Part shown: piece by piece, positions 10,801 through 25,800 of the stretch | How positions within the stretch are numbered: position 1 is the first letter of the stretch | How the letters are laid out: each line of letters starts with the position of its first letter | Assembly: GCF_032854445.1 (NCBI RefSeq) | Contig: NC_088301.1 | Coordinates: 11,964,281-12,024,280 of the forward strand | Length of the DNA: 60,000 nt | Reading direction: 5' to 3' | DNA from: Liolophura sinensis | Taxonomy: Eukaryota > Mollusca > Polyplacophora > Chitonida > Chitonidae | Position numbers and translations under genes: made by a program | The notes under the pieces: generated by a model | What the model was told of the DNA's origin: nothing | Databases searched by the model: none | What the model saw: only the letters and a program-made list of their open reading frames with translations

Positions 10801-13800
10801 ACTTCACTCGACGATCCATCCCTGATTATACCTGAATGACAATTACACCGTCCTCGTGGATTGCTTTACCTTGACAGTTGTAACCATCCCCAGCATAGCC
10901 TTCCATACAGTCACAGGCGAAGCTGCCATTAGTGTTCGTGCACTGGGCCCACAACCCACACTGGTTAAGTCGCTGACACTCGTCAATGTCTGAATCAAAG
11001 AAACTTTGACACTTGTAGACAAATAATTAAGTAAAGTGATACAAAAGCTTTCCGGTACACTTGCCTTAGAGATTGAACCAGCTGATTCCGCAAACACATT
11101 TGGACTTAAAGGATAAGACAACATAAGATCACGTCGTCGTCTGTCGAGATACCGTTGAAAACTGAATCTGAAACTAGCATTACTTATTTTTTAGGATATT
11201 TTTGTGCGAAATTAATTGCAGCACAGTATTAGGATGTTGTGGTGAGCTAATAGGCTACTTTTCCTGACAATAATCCCCTAAGCTTGCTTTCACCCCAAAC
11301 CTAGTATTTCAAATAATGTCACGATAAGTCCACTTGTATTATATATCCGTGGGGAAAACAAACATGAGAAATTTTGGTTTCACGCCACTAGCATTCCACA
11401 TTATAGTAAAATGAGTATATTTTCACTATTATTTTTAGTGAAAAAGATGGAAAAATATTAAAGTGAAGCAAGTTTAAGATGTTATTTTCACTGGATAATC
11501 CGCTGAAACTTGTACTTAATTTTTTTTCTCACTTTATTTTACATTGTAAAACTCCGCTCTCCCTAATGTTTACCTTAAAAATCGGCCTGAGTTTGATTCG
11601 TCACTTGTCACAAGTGGCTTTGTCGATTCTGTTAGCCTTGGCTTTATTTAAAATAAAATCACTTAATATCAATATTAGTTAATATACCGGTGAATAACTG
11701 GGTCATGCACATTCTGATCAGGAGAAAGTTATGCAAGGACACCGAACATTATCAATGTCTAAAACTCTCACACATCTCACCAATGCGGGCGCTGTGAGTT
11801 CAAGTCCAGCTCATGCTGGCTTCCTCACAGGACGTACGTGGGAAGGTCTGCCAGCAACATGCGGATGGTCATTGGTTTCCCCCGGGCTGTGCCCGGTTTC
11901 CACCCACCATAATGCTGGCTGCCGTCTTATAAGTGAAATATTCTTGAGTACGGCGTTAAACACCAATCAAATAAATAAATAAATCTTTGTACACAATCAA
12001 ATTTTATTGACCAAAAATTACTGGGATGAACAGCTTGAGATGTAGAAACTTAGAACGTTAGCTTTTAATGGGAACTAAATGGGGGTTCAGTCAAGCTCGT
12101 CTTTTGTGATATCGGAATGTGTTACAGCGGTAGTGATGGTGTTACAGTAGATGTGGTTTGAGTCATGGGGACCTTGCACGTGGCGTTCATGGAGAAGAGC
12201 GGCTACTGGGTGTGCAGTACGCTAAGAATGACAAGGTAAAAGGCTTCATCAGTACCAGTGCTGCATAATGGTAAATAGTGGGTGTTGTAAAAAACCTGGA
12301 AATAAAACAATTAAATAAATCAATAAAACGCAATTATGCACGCATGTTTCTTCGAACACAGGGTTACATAATAAAACGGTTAGATACATTATATATGTCC
12401 AGTCGTGATAACGTGTTATCATCTATGTCATGATGGTTTTGACAAGTTGAAGTTAAACTTTCTTTCTTTTCGTGTCATCTGCGTCATGACACAACTGTAT
12501 TTCATCTGATTCCTTTTCTAACCATCTCCGTCATTACAGACGAAAGTATGACTTTTTTGTCTGTAATCTGTAATGTCTGTGCCATGAGGATTATGTTGAA
12601 GTGGGACTTAACTTTCATACTTGTATTACCATCTGTGTAATGATGTTTAGTTGCCTCGGTGGAATGAATTATAATTAATCCCTGTACATCGTTTGTTGAT
12701 GACCAAAGCAAAACCATACAGACTTTATGAAATCAACACATGGAGCCTACAAAACATGGGTATATCATTGGCTGGTTATTTTGCATTAGCTGCACTACAT
12801 GCTGTGTTCTTCAAAGACACCCACTCCGCAGTTTGTCAATACTTTCTCACAACCAACTAAATGAACGAGACACGTATTCTAGCCTTAAAAAGACAATATA
12901 TAATTGAGCTCCGCGCACAAAATACCTTTCGAGATTTTTGTCAACCACTTGCTTTCTGTAGTGCAACAATGAATATGTTTCGTGTTTCCATTCCGTTTGT
13001 TTGCATGTTATTTTCAAGCCAGCCGTAAGCATGGGTTGTGGTCTTATTGCTTCAGAATATCTACCTCAATGATAGCCAACTCTGCATGTGACAAAACAAA
13101 AAAATATAGTACTAGGCTTCCAATAAATGATTTTAACTTATTACCATTATACGAAGCGTTGACAAGAAAGTCTTGCATTTCTATTTTTCCTCAAATTCCT
13201 TTTGAAATAACAAGCAATAAAATATTCCAGATTCAACCTTAGCTGTTTGCATCACTTATATACGCTTCTAATCGTGTATAAGAATGACAACATCTCGAGA
13301 AAGTGGGTGAGTTAAAGGTGCCATGGTTAAAAGTACCAAGGTGCTTTCAAGTGCCTTCAAGATCCTCAAAACCGAAAGTGGTGCTTATGCAATTCATGCA
13401 CAAGTGAGGCTATTGGACGTTATGAACAAAACACGATCTGACCTTGACAAGTGAATCCGTCTCCGGAAAACCCCTCTGGGCATTCGCACACGTAACTACC
13501 GTTAGTGTTAGAACATACGGCCTGGGGGTCACAGTCGTTTGCACCCTCACACTCGTCTATATCTGGAGACACATGAAATGTCACAACTAAACGCCAGAGT
13601 AGAAGTGTACCAGTGGGGAGTGCGGGGGTGGGGCAAAAATAGGGAGCTCTTTAAAAAGTGGTAACATCCCCGAAATATATTCATATTACTTGTTCAAATT
13701 TACTTTTAATTTTTGCCTTCAGTTCTCTACCACTATAGTTATTCACCAATATGCCTAAAACATTGTTTAAGTCAAGACAGCTAAGCATATATAGAAAAAA

Positions 13801-16800
13801 CAAAGCAGGCCTCTTTCCAAACATGTGCAACACAGGTAAAGCCAAATTTTCAACATCTGAATTTTCATCAAATGTTTGAATCACACGGTCGTTGTTTTCC
13901 GGAGCTATTCATGTCCGATTTCATGTATATCTACATGAATTAAACGCTGGTTCCCAGAGTAAATTACACAAAATATCATCTGTATGTTTGCAAGACATTT
14001 AAAACGATAAACTTTCAAAATGCCACTGAATAAAATAGTGACAGATGGGATGATGCATTCGTTAAGTTCATTGGGTGCGGCAAACAAAACACGACCTAAC
14101 CTTGACAGGATAACCCGCCCCCCCCCCCCCCCCAAAATACTTCCGGGAATGCACAAATGTAACTACCGTTAATGTTGGAGCACACAGCGCGAGAATCACA
14201 GTCGTGTGCACCTTCTCATTCATTTACATCTGCAGACATAAACCAATGCAGTTTTTACTATTAAATACTTTTACTATTAAATATTTTTACTGTTTAAATA
14301 TTAAATATTCCCCACAACGTATCGAGTTCTACAACTATTTCTTTTACTAGAATATATGATGGCATACACAATCAGACAAGTAGGTTTCTCGGTGAAGATG
14401 AACTACGACATAGTGTGGAACCTATGTGACACTGAGAAGAATATGATTCAGGAAAATACATAAACTGGTGTTAGTGAAAAAAAATGCAGTCTAATTCTTA
14501 AGAATGAGTCATGATCAGGAGCTGTTTTGTTACCTATAGTCATCTTTGATATAAATATAGGCCTACATTGTATGTATTTAATAAGTGTTCTGTTTTCGGA
14601 GAGAGAGAGAGGATTTAAGAAAGGCTAGTTTCTATTCTTATCTGCCTTGTACGGTCTATAAATCATCAATTTTAATTCATCCTTTCGTCACGAGCTTTGC
14701 ACTGATTTCCCCTTAAAACTCTACTTTTTATTTATCCTCATTTACACTGAATAGATTTACTTTGCAAGTCCGGATACTCCACAAAGCATATTGTTTCATT
14801 ATTAAAACGGGGGCTTCCGTGGCCTCCGTGGTTAGCTCGCCGGCACGGCGCATTGACCCAGGAGCCTCTCACCAATGCGGCCTCTGTGAGTTCAAGTCCA
14901 GCTCATGCTGGCTTCTTCTCCGGTCGTACATGGGAAGGTCATCCAGCAACCTGCGGATGGTCTTGGGTTTCCCCTGAGCTCTGCCCGGTTTCCTCCCACC
15001 ATAATGCTAATCGCGGTCGTATAAGTACGGCGTAAAACATCAATCAAAAACTGAATAAATGTTCTGCTCTTTATTTAAACATTACTACATAATCTAGATT
15101 TCAGGAAGGTATAAACAGTTTTGATTAAAAGAATAATTTCGTGTAAGCTATTCACAGTATACGGATTCAAATTCCACATAATCTCATGTCATGGGATTCT
15201 CCATTTAACATGGAACACTTAAATACTGTGCAAAGAGTGGCATCATATGTGTTATATTTATTTGTGTTATATACTGACACTTATATCCAGTAGTTCAGAG
15301 ATTCACAAGATGGTTTAGTGATACACATATTTTAATGACCTTGTGGCCATAATACTGTATAGATTGTTTTGGCTTCACTGGCTTACCAAAGGAAGTTTAG
15401 AATTAACATTTAAAAAAGATTTAATAATGAAAAAGGCAAAGCGATCCGACTGTGTTCGTTCATTAAAATTTCTATGCAATGTCCTACATTACATCACATG
15501 ATGTCATACGTTAATACAGAGTGAACATTGTCCCATTGTGTTTATTTTGCTGGAGTTAATCATTCTATCTTGTGATTATAAACTATACTTTATACGCTGA
15601 ATCATTATTTATGTATACAAATGTCGCACACATATTAATGACTGTGTGTTATACCTTCGCAGTTTTCGCTACTGTCATTGTTATTTTTATATTTGTATAT
15701 GCAATTGCTCACGGGCCACCACGTGGCGTTTTGAGAAAAATTAAGTCTTCTTCAACATTCATGTACAACATCTAGTTATGCTGAAGTGTGGTCGGAGCTC
15801 CAGCATCTCCGATGAAAAATATGACAACACGAAGAAGATTTATCAAGTAAGACTAGTATTATTTTAGGCTTGCATTCTCGTTTCTTGATCCTAAGATTGT
15901 GTTTTCACGATAATAATCTAACAGTAACAACACCATTGACAAACTTGTCCTTCCATTGCTCATTTCACACCCCTCCCTTCCAGTGGGAACAAACACATCG
16001 TAGGATTTACCAGGCATTAAGAATAACCGGTGCTTGTAGTAAAATAAACAAGGTGTGCTTTTGAGACTGATGATATAGTGGTAACAAAATTACCTGCTGA
16101 GATGTTGATATTTAGAGGACTCATAATTTCTACTACGACTTGTTTTCGATGTGCTTTATCTGCACGCGCTTAGACGCCGTTAGAGATGCCATTTGAGACG
16201 AAAAAGTTTCTGATTTGGCCAAACTTGCTTCTTTGAGCAGGTAAATTTAATAGTGTAGAATCTAAGCTACAGGCTGTTTTCTGAATTAACGCTTACTGAA
16301 GTGTTAATATAAATTATAGCCGGCTCTGTAAATGTCTACTCAAGCAATTTGTGATTCTACAAGGTGATGTGAGAAAAGCAAAGTTCTATTACGACTCATT
16401 AAAAAGTTAGATAAAAAGAACACAGCAATTCTTCATGATGTGAACACGTGAGAATTGGGAAAAAAATCAGAATGATCCAGTCAGATATGCTTTGTGAGTT
16501 ACAAATTCAGGTGAGCCGTGTGAGTTATCCAGTAAAATGTGTCAAGTGAATTATCCAGCTAGGTGTTGCGTGAAAGTTATCCATTCAGGTGTGCCCCGGA
16601 AGTTATTCAGCCAGGTTTACCGCGTGAGTTATCCAACCAGGTGTGCTGCGTGAGTTGTGCCACGTGAGTTACCCCGCCAAACGGGGCGGCATTAACGACT
16701 CACCCTGACAGGCTGATCCATTTAGTGAGTAGCCCGAGGCGCAGACGCACTCATAGCTACCCAGAAGGTTATTGCAAGCGCCATAGGAATAGCAGATAGT

Positions 16801-19800
16801 TGTGTTCTGACATTCATCAATATCTGTAAATATTAAGCTGTCCATTTCAATCAAAAATGTTCTTTTGATGGGAAGTATCTTCTTTACAGCAGTTTACACG
16901 GACTAACTTGCAAATTGGATCAGTGTTACTGAGTGTTTCCGATTAACCTAGAAAATTAATGGTTTTATTCACTTTAACCAGATACGCTGTTCTTGCTATT
17001 TCCGGTATGAATTCAGCAGAATGCCTTTGATGAAAACAAAACATTTTATCCAAAGCCTCGGACAGTGTTTTTATTTGCTCATGGTTACTGGATTACAAAG
17101 ATAATAAAACAAGATAGACTGATGAGCTTTAACACACCTTCACATTTATTTTGCTGGAGTTTAAATCCCCGAGCGCACGTGCAGCGGAAGCCACCTGGGA
17201 AGTTCGCACACGTTGCGTTACCTGCGCATAAGTCAGGTGTTTTACACTCGTCAATATCTGAAATACGTCCGAATACTATCTCAAGGACCATGCACTGCTG
17301 TTTGTGGGATTACAATCTGAGAGCGCCTAGCTAAGTGCTAAACGATCCTCGATAGCACGAGTGGTTAAAAAACGTTTCAGACATTAATAAAACATTCAAA
17401 TAAGCACTTTTAATGATCATATAGAAGTTGAAATATTTCACCCACAACGCTCCACTGGATGTGAAATATTGAAGGATTACACAACAAATTATCGCCCTGA
17501 TAAGTTTTACAATTGTATAACATGCAATAAAGATTCAGTAGGGCTAATACAACTGATTTCTCATTCAAAGGTGCACAGCAGTAATCAGTTCAAACACCTT
17601 TTGGCTCAACTTTGGACACTTACTTTTTCCTCAAACAGCTTAACTTGTGTTTGACCTTTGCTCTTGTGCATGTCAAAGAAACCCATATCTTCAGGCATGA
17701 AGACTGAAAATGTCATTATGCGCACTGTCAGACTTATCTACATCTGTAGATATTTAATGGTCTTAAGATTACAATTTCAAAACGCTCCCAAATGTTGCAG
17801 TTTGACAAACCATGTGAATATTTGCAATGCGGTACCTTATTACTATCTAAGTGACATGAACACACAGCCTAACCTTCACAAGAAAACCTCTCTCCGGAAA
17901 ACCCTTCTGGGCACAAACAGAGGTAGCTACCGTCAGTGTTGGAGCACACAGCCTGAGGGTCACATTCGTGTGTACTCTCACACTCATCTACATCTGCAGA
18001 CAGACTCACAAAGACAGAAGGGTTTCAAAGAAATACTAAAATGTATTTTAAAACTGAAACACGTGGATCTTACCAAAAAGGTTATTTGCGTAAAAATTTA
18101 AGCTGTAACTTAATTTGTAAGGGATTAATGAAACACCTTGTGATTATTTACGACTGATCACATCACAGTCAATATCGGAATTTGCACTGACAGAAGATCA
18201 CTAAAAGCGCTCTTTCACAGCAACATTTTTACCTTAATTGTCAAAAGCACAGTTGATGCCATTTTTCCAATTCGAAAGCATGTAATTCCCATCCCCTCAT
18301 TAAATGCTTTGATTGTCTCACGTTTGTTTACATAAGAAGACAAACGTACAGAAACATGGACTGACTGTTTCCAAACATAGCCAGCGAAACTTACCAATTT
18401 TCTTATTTTGTAAATAAACTGAAATTATTTACATTATAACAGAATTAATGAATACCGGGTGGACTGGTTTTAGCTAATCGTCACGCGATGAAAGGAAATA
18501 AAATTGTCAATGCTTATCCAAATATTTCCTCACTGAAAGTCTAGAAATGTCGATAATACTTTATCCGATGTGAAAGACATTATAAATGATAACGTGTTAT
18601 AACCTCGGCAGAAAAACCTGTGCACCGAACTCTTTAAGGTTATTTTTACTTATGCATAGCTGCAAAGGTGATTCCAAGTGTTGCAGGTGCCAGAACTAAA
18701 GTGGCATATGTGCCTGTCGACGTAAGATGACAATTTGTGTCCAGGCATGCGACTGGATAAAGGGCACACATGTTTTGTCAGCAAAACGAAGTACAGGTGA
18801 TGATTAAAACACGGCTTAACCTGAACAAGACAATTCATCTGAGCACTAACAGATGTACAATGTAACTACCGTTACAGGCCATTGGTGACAGTCGTTTGTA
18901 CCCTCAAATTCGGCAATTTCCGAAGACAGGTACACAAAACACTAAGATGTGTGAAATTTGCCAAAATGGACATTTTCATACTGAAATGTTTGTCAGTGGT
19001 TTGTTCCGGACATACTGATTTCTTCCGATAAACCTGAACGACGTCTCAATTCTCGACGTCATTTGAGTTAAGAATTTTTACGGCGCAAATCACCAATCAA
19101 AAGAGTAAAATAATTAAATTATCTGCATTCGGTAATGTGATGAGACGAAAGGACAAGAAAAACAACTTGCAATCCTTAAAAAAAAATAAAAAAATAGTGC
19201 CTAGATAGTAAAACAAGAATTGTGACGACAGTGAGATAGTTAACTCGTTACGTGTTTGATCTGGTATCTTTGATAAATTTAGATGAATGTCAATAAACTA
19301 TTCTCGACGGAAATTTTGAAAATACGTTAGATAACATGGTCACAATCACATCAGCTTCACATTCGCTATACCTGCGCGTAGTCCAAAATACAATGTTTTG
19401 AAGACATTCGCGATACTGGTCGGGTATAGATCCCGAAAGCGCATCGATTTGTACTCTTGGAAGCTTCTTTGATGCTTAACATTCCCTCCAGAAACACAAA
19501 TGTAAAAGTATTTTCGAATGCTTTCGGTGCCAGGAACAAAGTGACTATTTGCACAACACCATGCGACTACTTATATCTACCTTAGAGGAAGGATATGTTG
19601 TGCTGTCAATGAAACTATCTAGGTGATAATTACAACACTGCCTAACCTTGACACGAAAACCCATCTCCAGTGAACCCTTCTGAACACCCACAGTGGTAAC
19701 TACCGTTAGTATTGGAACACACGGCCCGGGGGTCACAGCCGTGTGTGTCCTTACATTCGTCAATATCTGAACACAGACACACACACACAGTGGGACTGAG

Positions 19801-22800
19801 GTTTCAAGGGATTTCACAGGAAAATTGAAACATGTTTCAAAATCGTAAGACGTTGAACTTACCAAAATGGCTATTTGCGTAATAAACTGAACGTATCATT
19901 TAGTTTGCAAGAGGTTAATAAAACAGCCTGGTATTATTTGCATTCATTCACATTGCAAGAGATTAATACAACAGCCTGATATTATTTGCCTTCAATCACA
20001 TGGCATGACTAACGGAAATATGTTTAACATTTGAATAGTTATAAACACGCCTGGTAGGTGAATGTCTTTGAAATACGTGATGGTCTGTTGCTATTGTGAT
20101 AGGAGAAATGCCATGTATGTGAAGGATAAAAATGACCAACCTTGTAAAAGAAAATATTGTGTGATCCAGGCACCTGATTGGACGATGAATCTAACCTTGA
20201 CAAGAAAATCCGTCCCCGAAAAACCCTTCTGGGCACTCACAAAGGAAACTACCGTTATTGTTGGAGCACACGGCCCGGGGGTCACAGCCATGTGTACCCT
20301 CACACTCGTTAATATCTGTAGAGACACACACACAGAGGGACTGAGACAATTTTAGAGAAGAGTAAAACGTCTTCGTAGAGATAACAGGAGGACTTACCAA
20401 GAAGGTTTTTTGCGCATATTAGTTTTTAATTGGTTAATAAAATACAAGACCCGATGGATTATTTGCATCTGATCACAATATCCTTTAATTTCTAAATCCA
20501 TGAAAAAATCCTTGATCAGTGATCAGTTTTAAATGCATAACGTCTTTTTCACTTCGTGACGTGACAAACTTCATATACGTAGCGTGGTGTCATTTCAAAC
20601 AAATAATAAAAAAAAGAATTACATCACAATTAGCGTCAACAAAAGCTCTTTCTTGCCGGCTGAGCCGCATTATTTACATAGTGGAATATAATACGTAACA
20701 TGGTTGATCTTTCGTGACAATGTTACATGAAGTTTAACGCCACAGCTTAGCGCTTTTAGCCACTAGGAGTCCAGTGAGTTTTACTGTATATAGATTACTA
20801 CTTCGAGTGTAAGATTATGGACAGTGACTCGGTCTATGATTAGTCATGCAGGAAAATAAATCTGAATTGATTGAAGCTTACATATGATGTAGGGAAGTAC
20901 GATAGTAGATTATACAGTCTCTGTCACACTGACACAACCAGACCTCGAGATATCCATGTTTTTAATCAGAATGCCACAAATTAGACCCATCCGTTCACCC
21001 TCCTGTTCATATTTGTGCCTAAGAGAATTTGATGACGCTACTCTGCTTTTTCTCACACTGGTAACATTTGATGTATTTGAATTGAACGCGAAACTTTTAG
21101 AAAATGAACTTCACATTGATCAGAAACCAATGGACCCTTCATATATAACATTATAATCAAACGATTGACGTCACAACAAACGTTTAAATGCACCTAAAAC
21201 GTGAAGGTTGTATGATCTTCCCGGATAGCTCGGTGGGATATAGCAAAAAGAAAATCCGTCTCGGGGAAAACTCCTCTGGGCACTCACGGACATTAATACC
21301 GTTAGTGTTAGAACACAAGGCCCGAGGGTGGCAATCGTGCGCAATCTGACACTCGTCTACATCTGTAGATTAGAAATAGAGTAACCTTACTTCGAAAAAA
21401 ACGGGATAACAAATCAGTTTCTAGTGTTTAGTGACAGGTGGCTGGTTTCTGACTAGACGTCTTCATCTTACTGAAACGAAGTTCCCAAGAGTGTCTAAAA
21501 TGTCACAGGGCTAAATATCTAAAGAGGCATACCCGTTTACTTTTGTAAACTGTACTATGACAGCAGCCGTGTCTCTCCAAAACACTGGTACAAACGTGTT
21601 CATGAATGAAGGTCTTTATAAACTTTCTTGGTGACTCGTGTAAAACCTCGTTTTGGGAATTGGCCTAGAACGTCCATCTTGATTGATGGTTGGAAAACGA
21701 ATGTGTGTGTCAACGCATAAATTCCAAGTATCTAATTCCACTAAAATCTGAGCAAGTAAATAAATTCCAAAAAAGGGCATGTATGAAATATCACGTGACT
21801 ATTTGTACACAACCACGTAATTAGACGATGAACCTAGCCTTGGCCAGAAACCCCATTTCCAGGAAACCCTTCTGGTCACACAGAGTGGTCACAGACGTGT
21901 GTGCCCTCACAATCATCGATGTCTACAGAAAGACACATGCTGCCAGTAGGATTGACTTCGTAACATAATATTTTTTTTACATAACAACGGAAGATGTGAC
22001 TTAATTTGTAAAAAAACAAGGTAACAAGAGTATATTGTCTGCACCCGATATCACGTATCACGTGATATGACAACCGGAATTAACTATATTTTTTTAATCG
22101 TTGTAAAACGCTTGATGAGTGAAAGTATTGAAACCTATGACGGTTTTCTTCTTGACATGAAAAACACCAAGAACACGACGGCTAAAAGTGAGCTAACCTT
22201 CACAAGAAAATCCGTCTCCGGAAAACCCATCCAGGCACTCACAAATGTAACTACCGTTAGTATTAGAACACAAGGCCCAGGGATCACAGTCGTGTAGGCT
22301 CTCACACTCGTCTATATCTGAAATAGTGTTAAATGCCAAATATTGGAAGTCCTGAACCATGATTTCAGTTGACAGCGATTCGTTATTGTTGGCAATTCAG
22401 GTCGGTTGTACAGAATCACACTACTCATCAGCCAAAGTAATAAACATTCTCCTGCTTACTAGGAAACCACTGCTTGTTTCACACCAAAGTGTTCAAACGA
22501 TGCATTTCGTGGTATCGACTCGTCGTATTCCGCAAGTGGAACGAAAATAGGACAAGTCTCCTCCAGGAGCCGCGTTCGGACGATGCGATTTATCGAATGC
22601 TACATCCCCATGAAACAGTGCATATTCATTCGACTAGTAGAATTCGTCGGGTTGACTCTACAATTACACCGAACGAACACCGAAAACAACAGTCGGATGT
22701 ATCTCCATGTTGCAATGCAATGAGAGCAAAAGGTTTCCTTCGTAGTTAAGGAGTATACAATCTGCAGACATATAATCAAAATCTGTGGAGTGTTTTGTAT

Positions 22801-25800
22801 GGACAAATGTAAGGTCTGGTAAATATGTTATTTTTTATATAATAATAAGTTGATTAAACTACAGTCTCTGCCATTTCATTTCGTGAATATTGTACTTATG
22901 TACTGCACATGCACCTCAAACGGACTCAGAAAAGTAACACAGGTTAGATATTGATGCATATATATATATATATATAAACGTATTTAAAAATTATCAAGAA
23001 AAGTCAGAATTCGCCCATGTATTAAATTTCACCCCACCCCCACCTCTACTCCTCCAAAACCTCTCTTTTTACTACTTTGTAGAATCCCCGGGCGGTGCGC
23101 ATTAGAACTCATCGCCAGGGGATCACAACTGTGCAACGTCACATTCGTTCATATCTGCAGATATTAAACAGGGATGGATGTGTGCATGGAATGCCTGCTG
23201 AAACTGTAGTTCATATCAACACGACCTGCAATATCCCATATTTTATTAGAAAATTTATATACATATCAACCCAATATCCTGTTCCACATATGGCTATAAA
23301 GCCAGAACAAATGACCACATTCTGTATCACAACTGAGCTACGGACATACAGATTATTCAGAAAGTGTAAATTATGACCTTTGGAATCATCGGTTTGATTC
23401 TTTGATGTGCTCACACATCCTAGTAACTTGGTTTGTTTAGACAAACTGTTGCAATTGTCAGTAAAATATGTGGACCTAACCTTGACAGGAGTACCCGTCT
23501 CCGGAATATCCATCGGGGCACTCACAGAGGTAACTACCGTTGGTGTTAGAACACCGAGCCCACAGATCACAGTCGTTTGCACCCTTACACTCGTCTATAT
23601 CTGCAGATAAGTCAGAAACACGGGTATGAGGCATATCCACAGATGACGAGCTGGCTGCTGATATAATAACCATATTACATTACTCAATGCAAATTGATAG
23701 AGACGACTACCAATCATTTCAATAGCAACCACTTCAGGCTGTAGCAGTACACAAACGATGATACTCATTTTTTTTCCTTTGGCCACTAGCCCATTTATTC
23801 CCATATATATATAAAATAATAATATAATAATAATTATGACGTCATCCGAGGCAACGAGTTCTTGAGGTCGAAATCGAGCTTATGCAGTTTAACAAAATAT
23901 AAATTAGAAAAGTGGTTTTCTAACGTCATCTTGTTTGCAAGAATATGAACGTTCAACATATCCATGTACAGAGCTTGTCTTGTTACGTGTCACTGATCGA
24001 ATGCAATTTTGGAATATAAGCGACTAGCTAAAAGAAACAGACTATAGGCGCAAGATAACAGTGTAGAAATTTCCAGTGTATCAACAAACGATCATGTCTG
24101 GGTGGCAATATTATCCAATCAATGACTCTTCAGTTCGGAAGCAAATCCTTGACCCAGCTGCACAAATGGCGCATGAGTTATCCTAACCGTCTTATCCATA
24201 GAGATGTATAGGACATTGTTCATTAGACGAGGAAATATTGAATTATTGGCGATCATCGTGCGGTCAAGGGATACAACCTTAAACTTATATTCCGCACGAC
24301 TCTATGTATATCTGATTATTGGTTCAAATAAGAGAAAAAACACACGGGCAGTTGAACATCCGTGATTTTGTAGATTTTGTTACCCTGCCCATGTCGTACA
24401 ACAAAATGATATCTTTAAAATATGTAATGAGTCCTGACCTTCACAAGAGAAACCATCCCCCGTAAACCCATCCGGGCACTCACACAGGTAACTACCGTTA
24501 GTGTTAGAGCACACGGCTGGGAAGTCACAGTCGTGTGCACCCTCACACTCGTCTATATCTGCAGATCATAAATGTAATGGTTTTGTGAAAGGGTTGCATT
24601 GCTCTTTTGTCTTGTAAGTTTGAGGTAGTCTGAATGACAAATTAGGGCTGGAAAAGGTGGGTTTTACGAATATCCATTTATCAAAGTAACCTTTATTTGA
24701 TGAATTCATTTGTGACTCCAAGACATTTCTCATTTTTATCATTTATCTTTTGATAGCCTCAATCGACAACATTATACACACAATTTTCAGAAAAATGTGT
24801 GCAATAGGTTAAAATTCTTAATGGAGGAGACAACATGAAAACAAATTATGCAACCTCATACAAATACTATAGATATACATATTTTTGTAAATATGCATGG
24901 TTAAATTTTCTTCAAGGACAGACGGCCATTTGAAAATAATTTTTGTAAGCTGGGTATTTGGGCCCGTCTGGCTGGTATAATGTATTGTGCTCTACATGAG
25001 GATATTACACATGCTCAGTAGACTTATTTCTGGTCTAATTTGGTCTTTTCTCCGAACAAAGGAATCAGGATTTTAGCCATATTGATGTTTTTTATAGTTT
25101 TATTAATACTATCATATTTCCGGTCTAAGCATATATTTGAATATAAGCAACAATTTTACATTCAAACAAATGCATTTTAAGCACATTTACACATAAATGT
25201 CTCGTTTTCTAAGTACATTTACCTTCATACCAAGCGGTTAGTCCAAATATCTACCTCATAAAAACATTTACAAATGATCTTTTTTTTCAAAAAGAACAAT
25301 CGAAATACTGAGGACAGTTTGCCGAGGAACACTCTTCAGCCTATGATATGAAGTTTAAATGGCTTGTATATTTTCTCCTTTGAAAAAAGGACACCCTGTG
25401 ACCTTTAATCTCCTTGTGTGGTGAAAATGATGTCAAGTGTTAAAGTGAAAGCATAGCGTACATAAAGTGAAAGAAAGCTTAGAAATAAGTACACATTAAA
25501 AAGAATTTTTGCCATAAACATCGGCTTTGTCGTGATGTGAAATCGAGTAAATATAAATTTAATGCTCGTGAAACCTTCACCTTTGCAAAAACACACTTCA
25601 AAGCGATAAAGTTTCATTCACTAAAGGAGGTGATACGTTAACGCGGGGTTTGAAGCAGATGTATCAAATAAGGCAAAAAGTAATGTTTTCTTACACTTTT
25701 TATTCTTTAACATTTTGTAGACATATACCGGATAGGTTTGTAACAAAATGTAAATTTTAATATCTTTATAGATTCTACAGCCAACTGAAAATGTCCCACT

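Noticed and set aside
15572-15775. Hydrophobic 67-residue open frame on plus
   Set aside because: Could be read as a membrane protein, but it is antisense in an intron, AT-rich, and has no family signature or splice partner.
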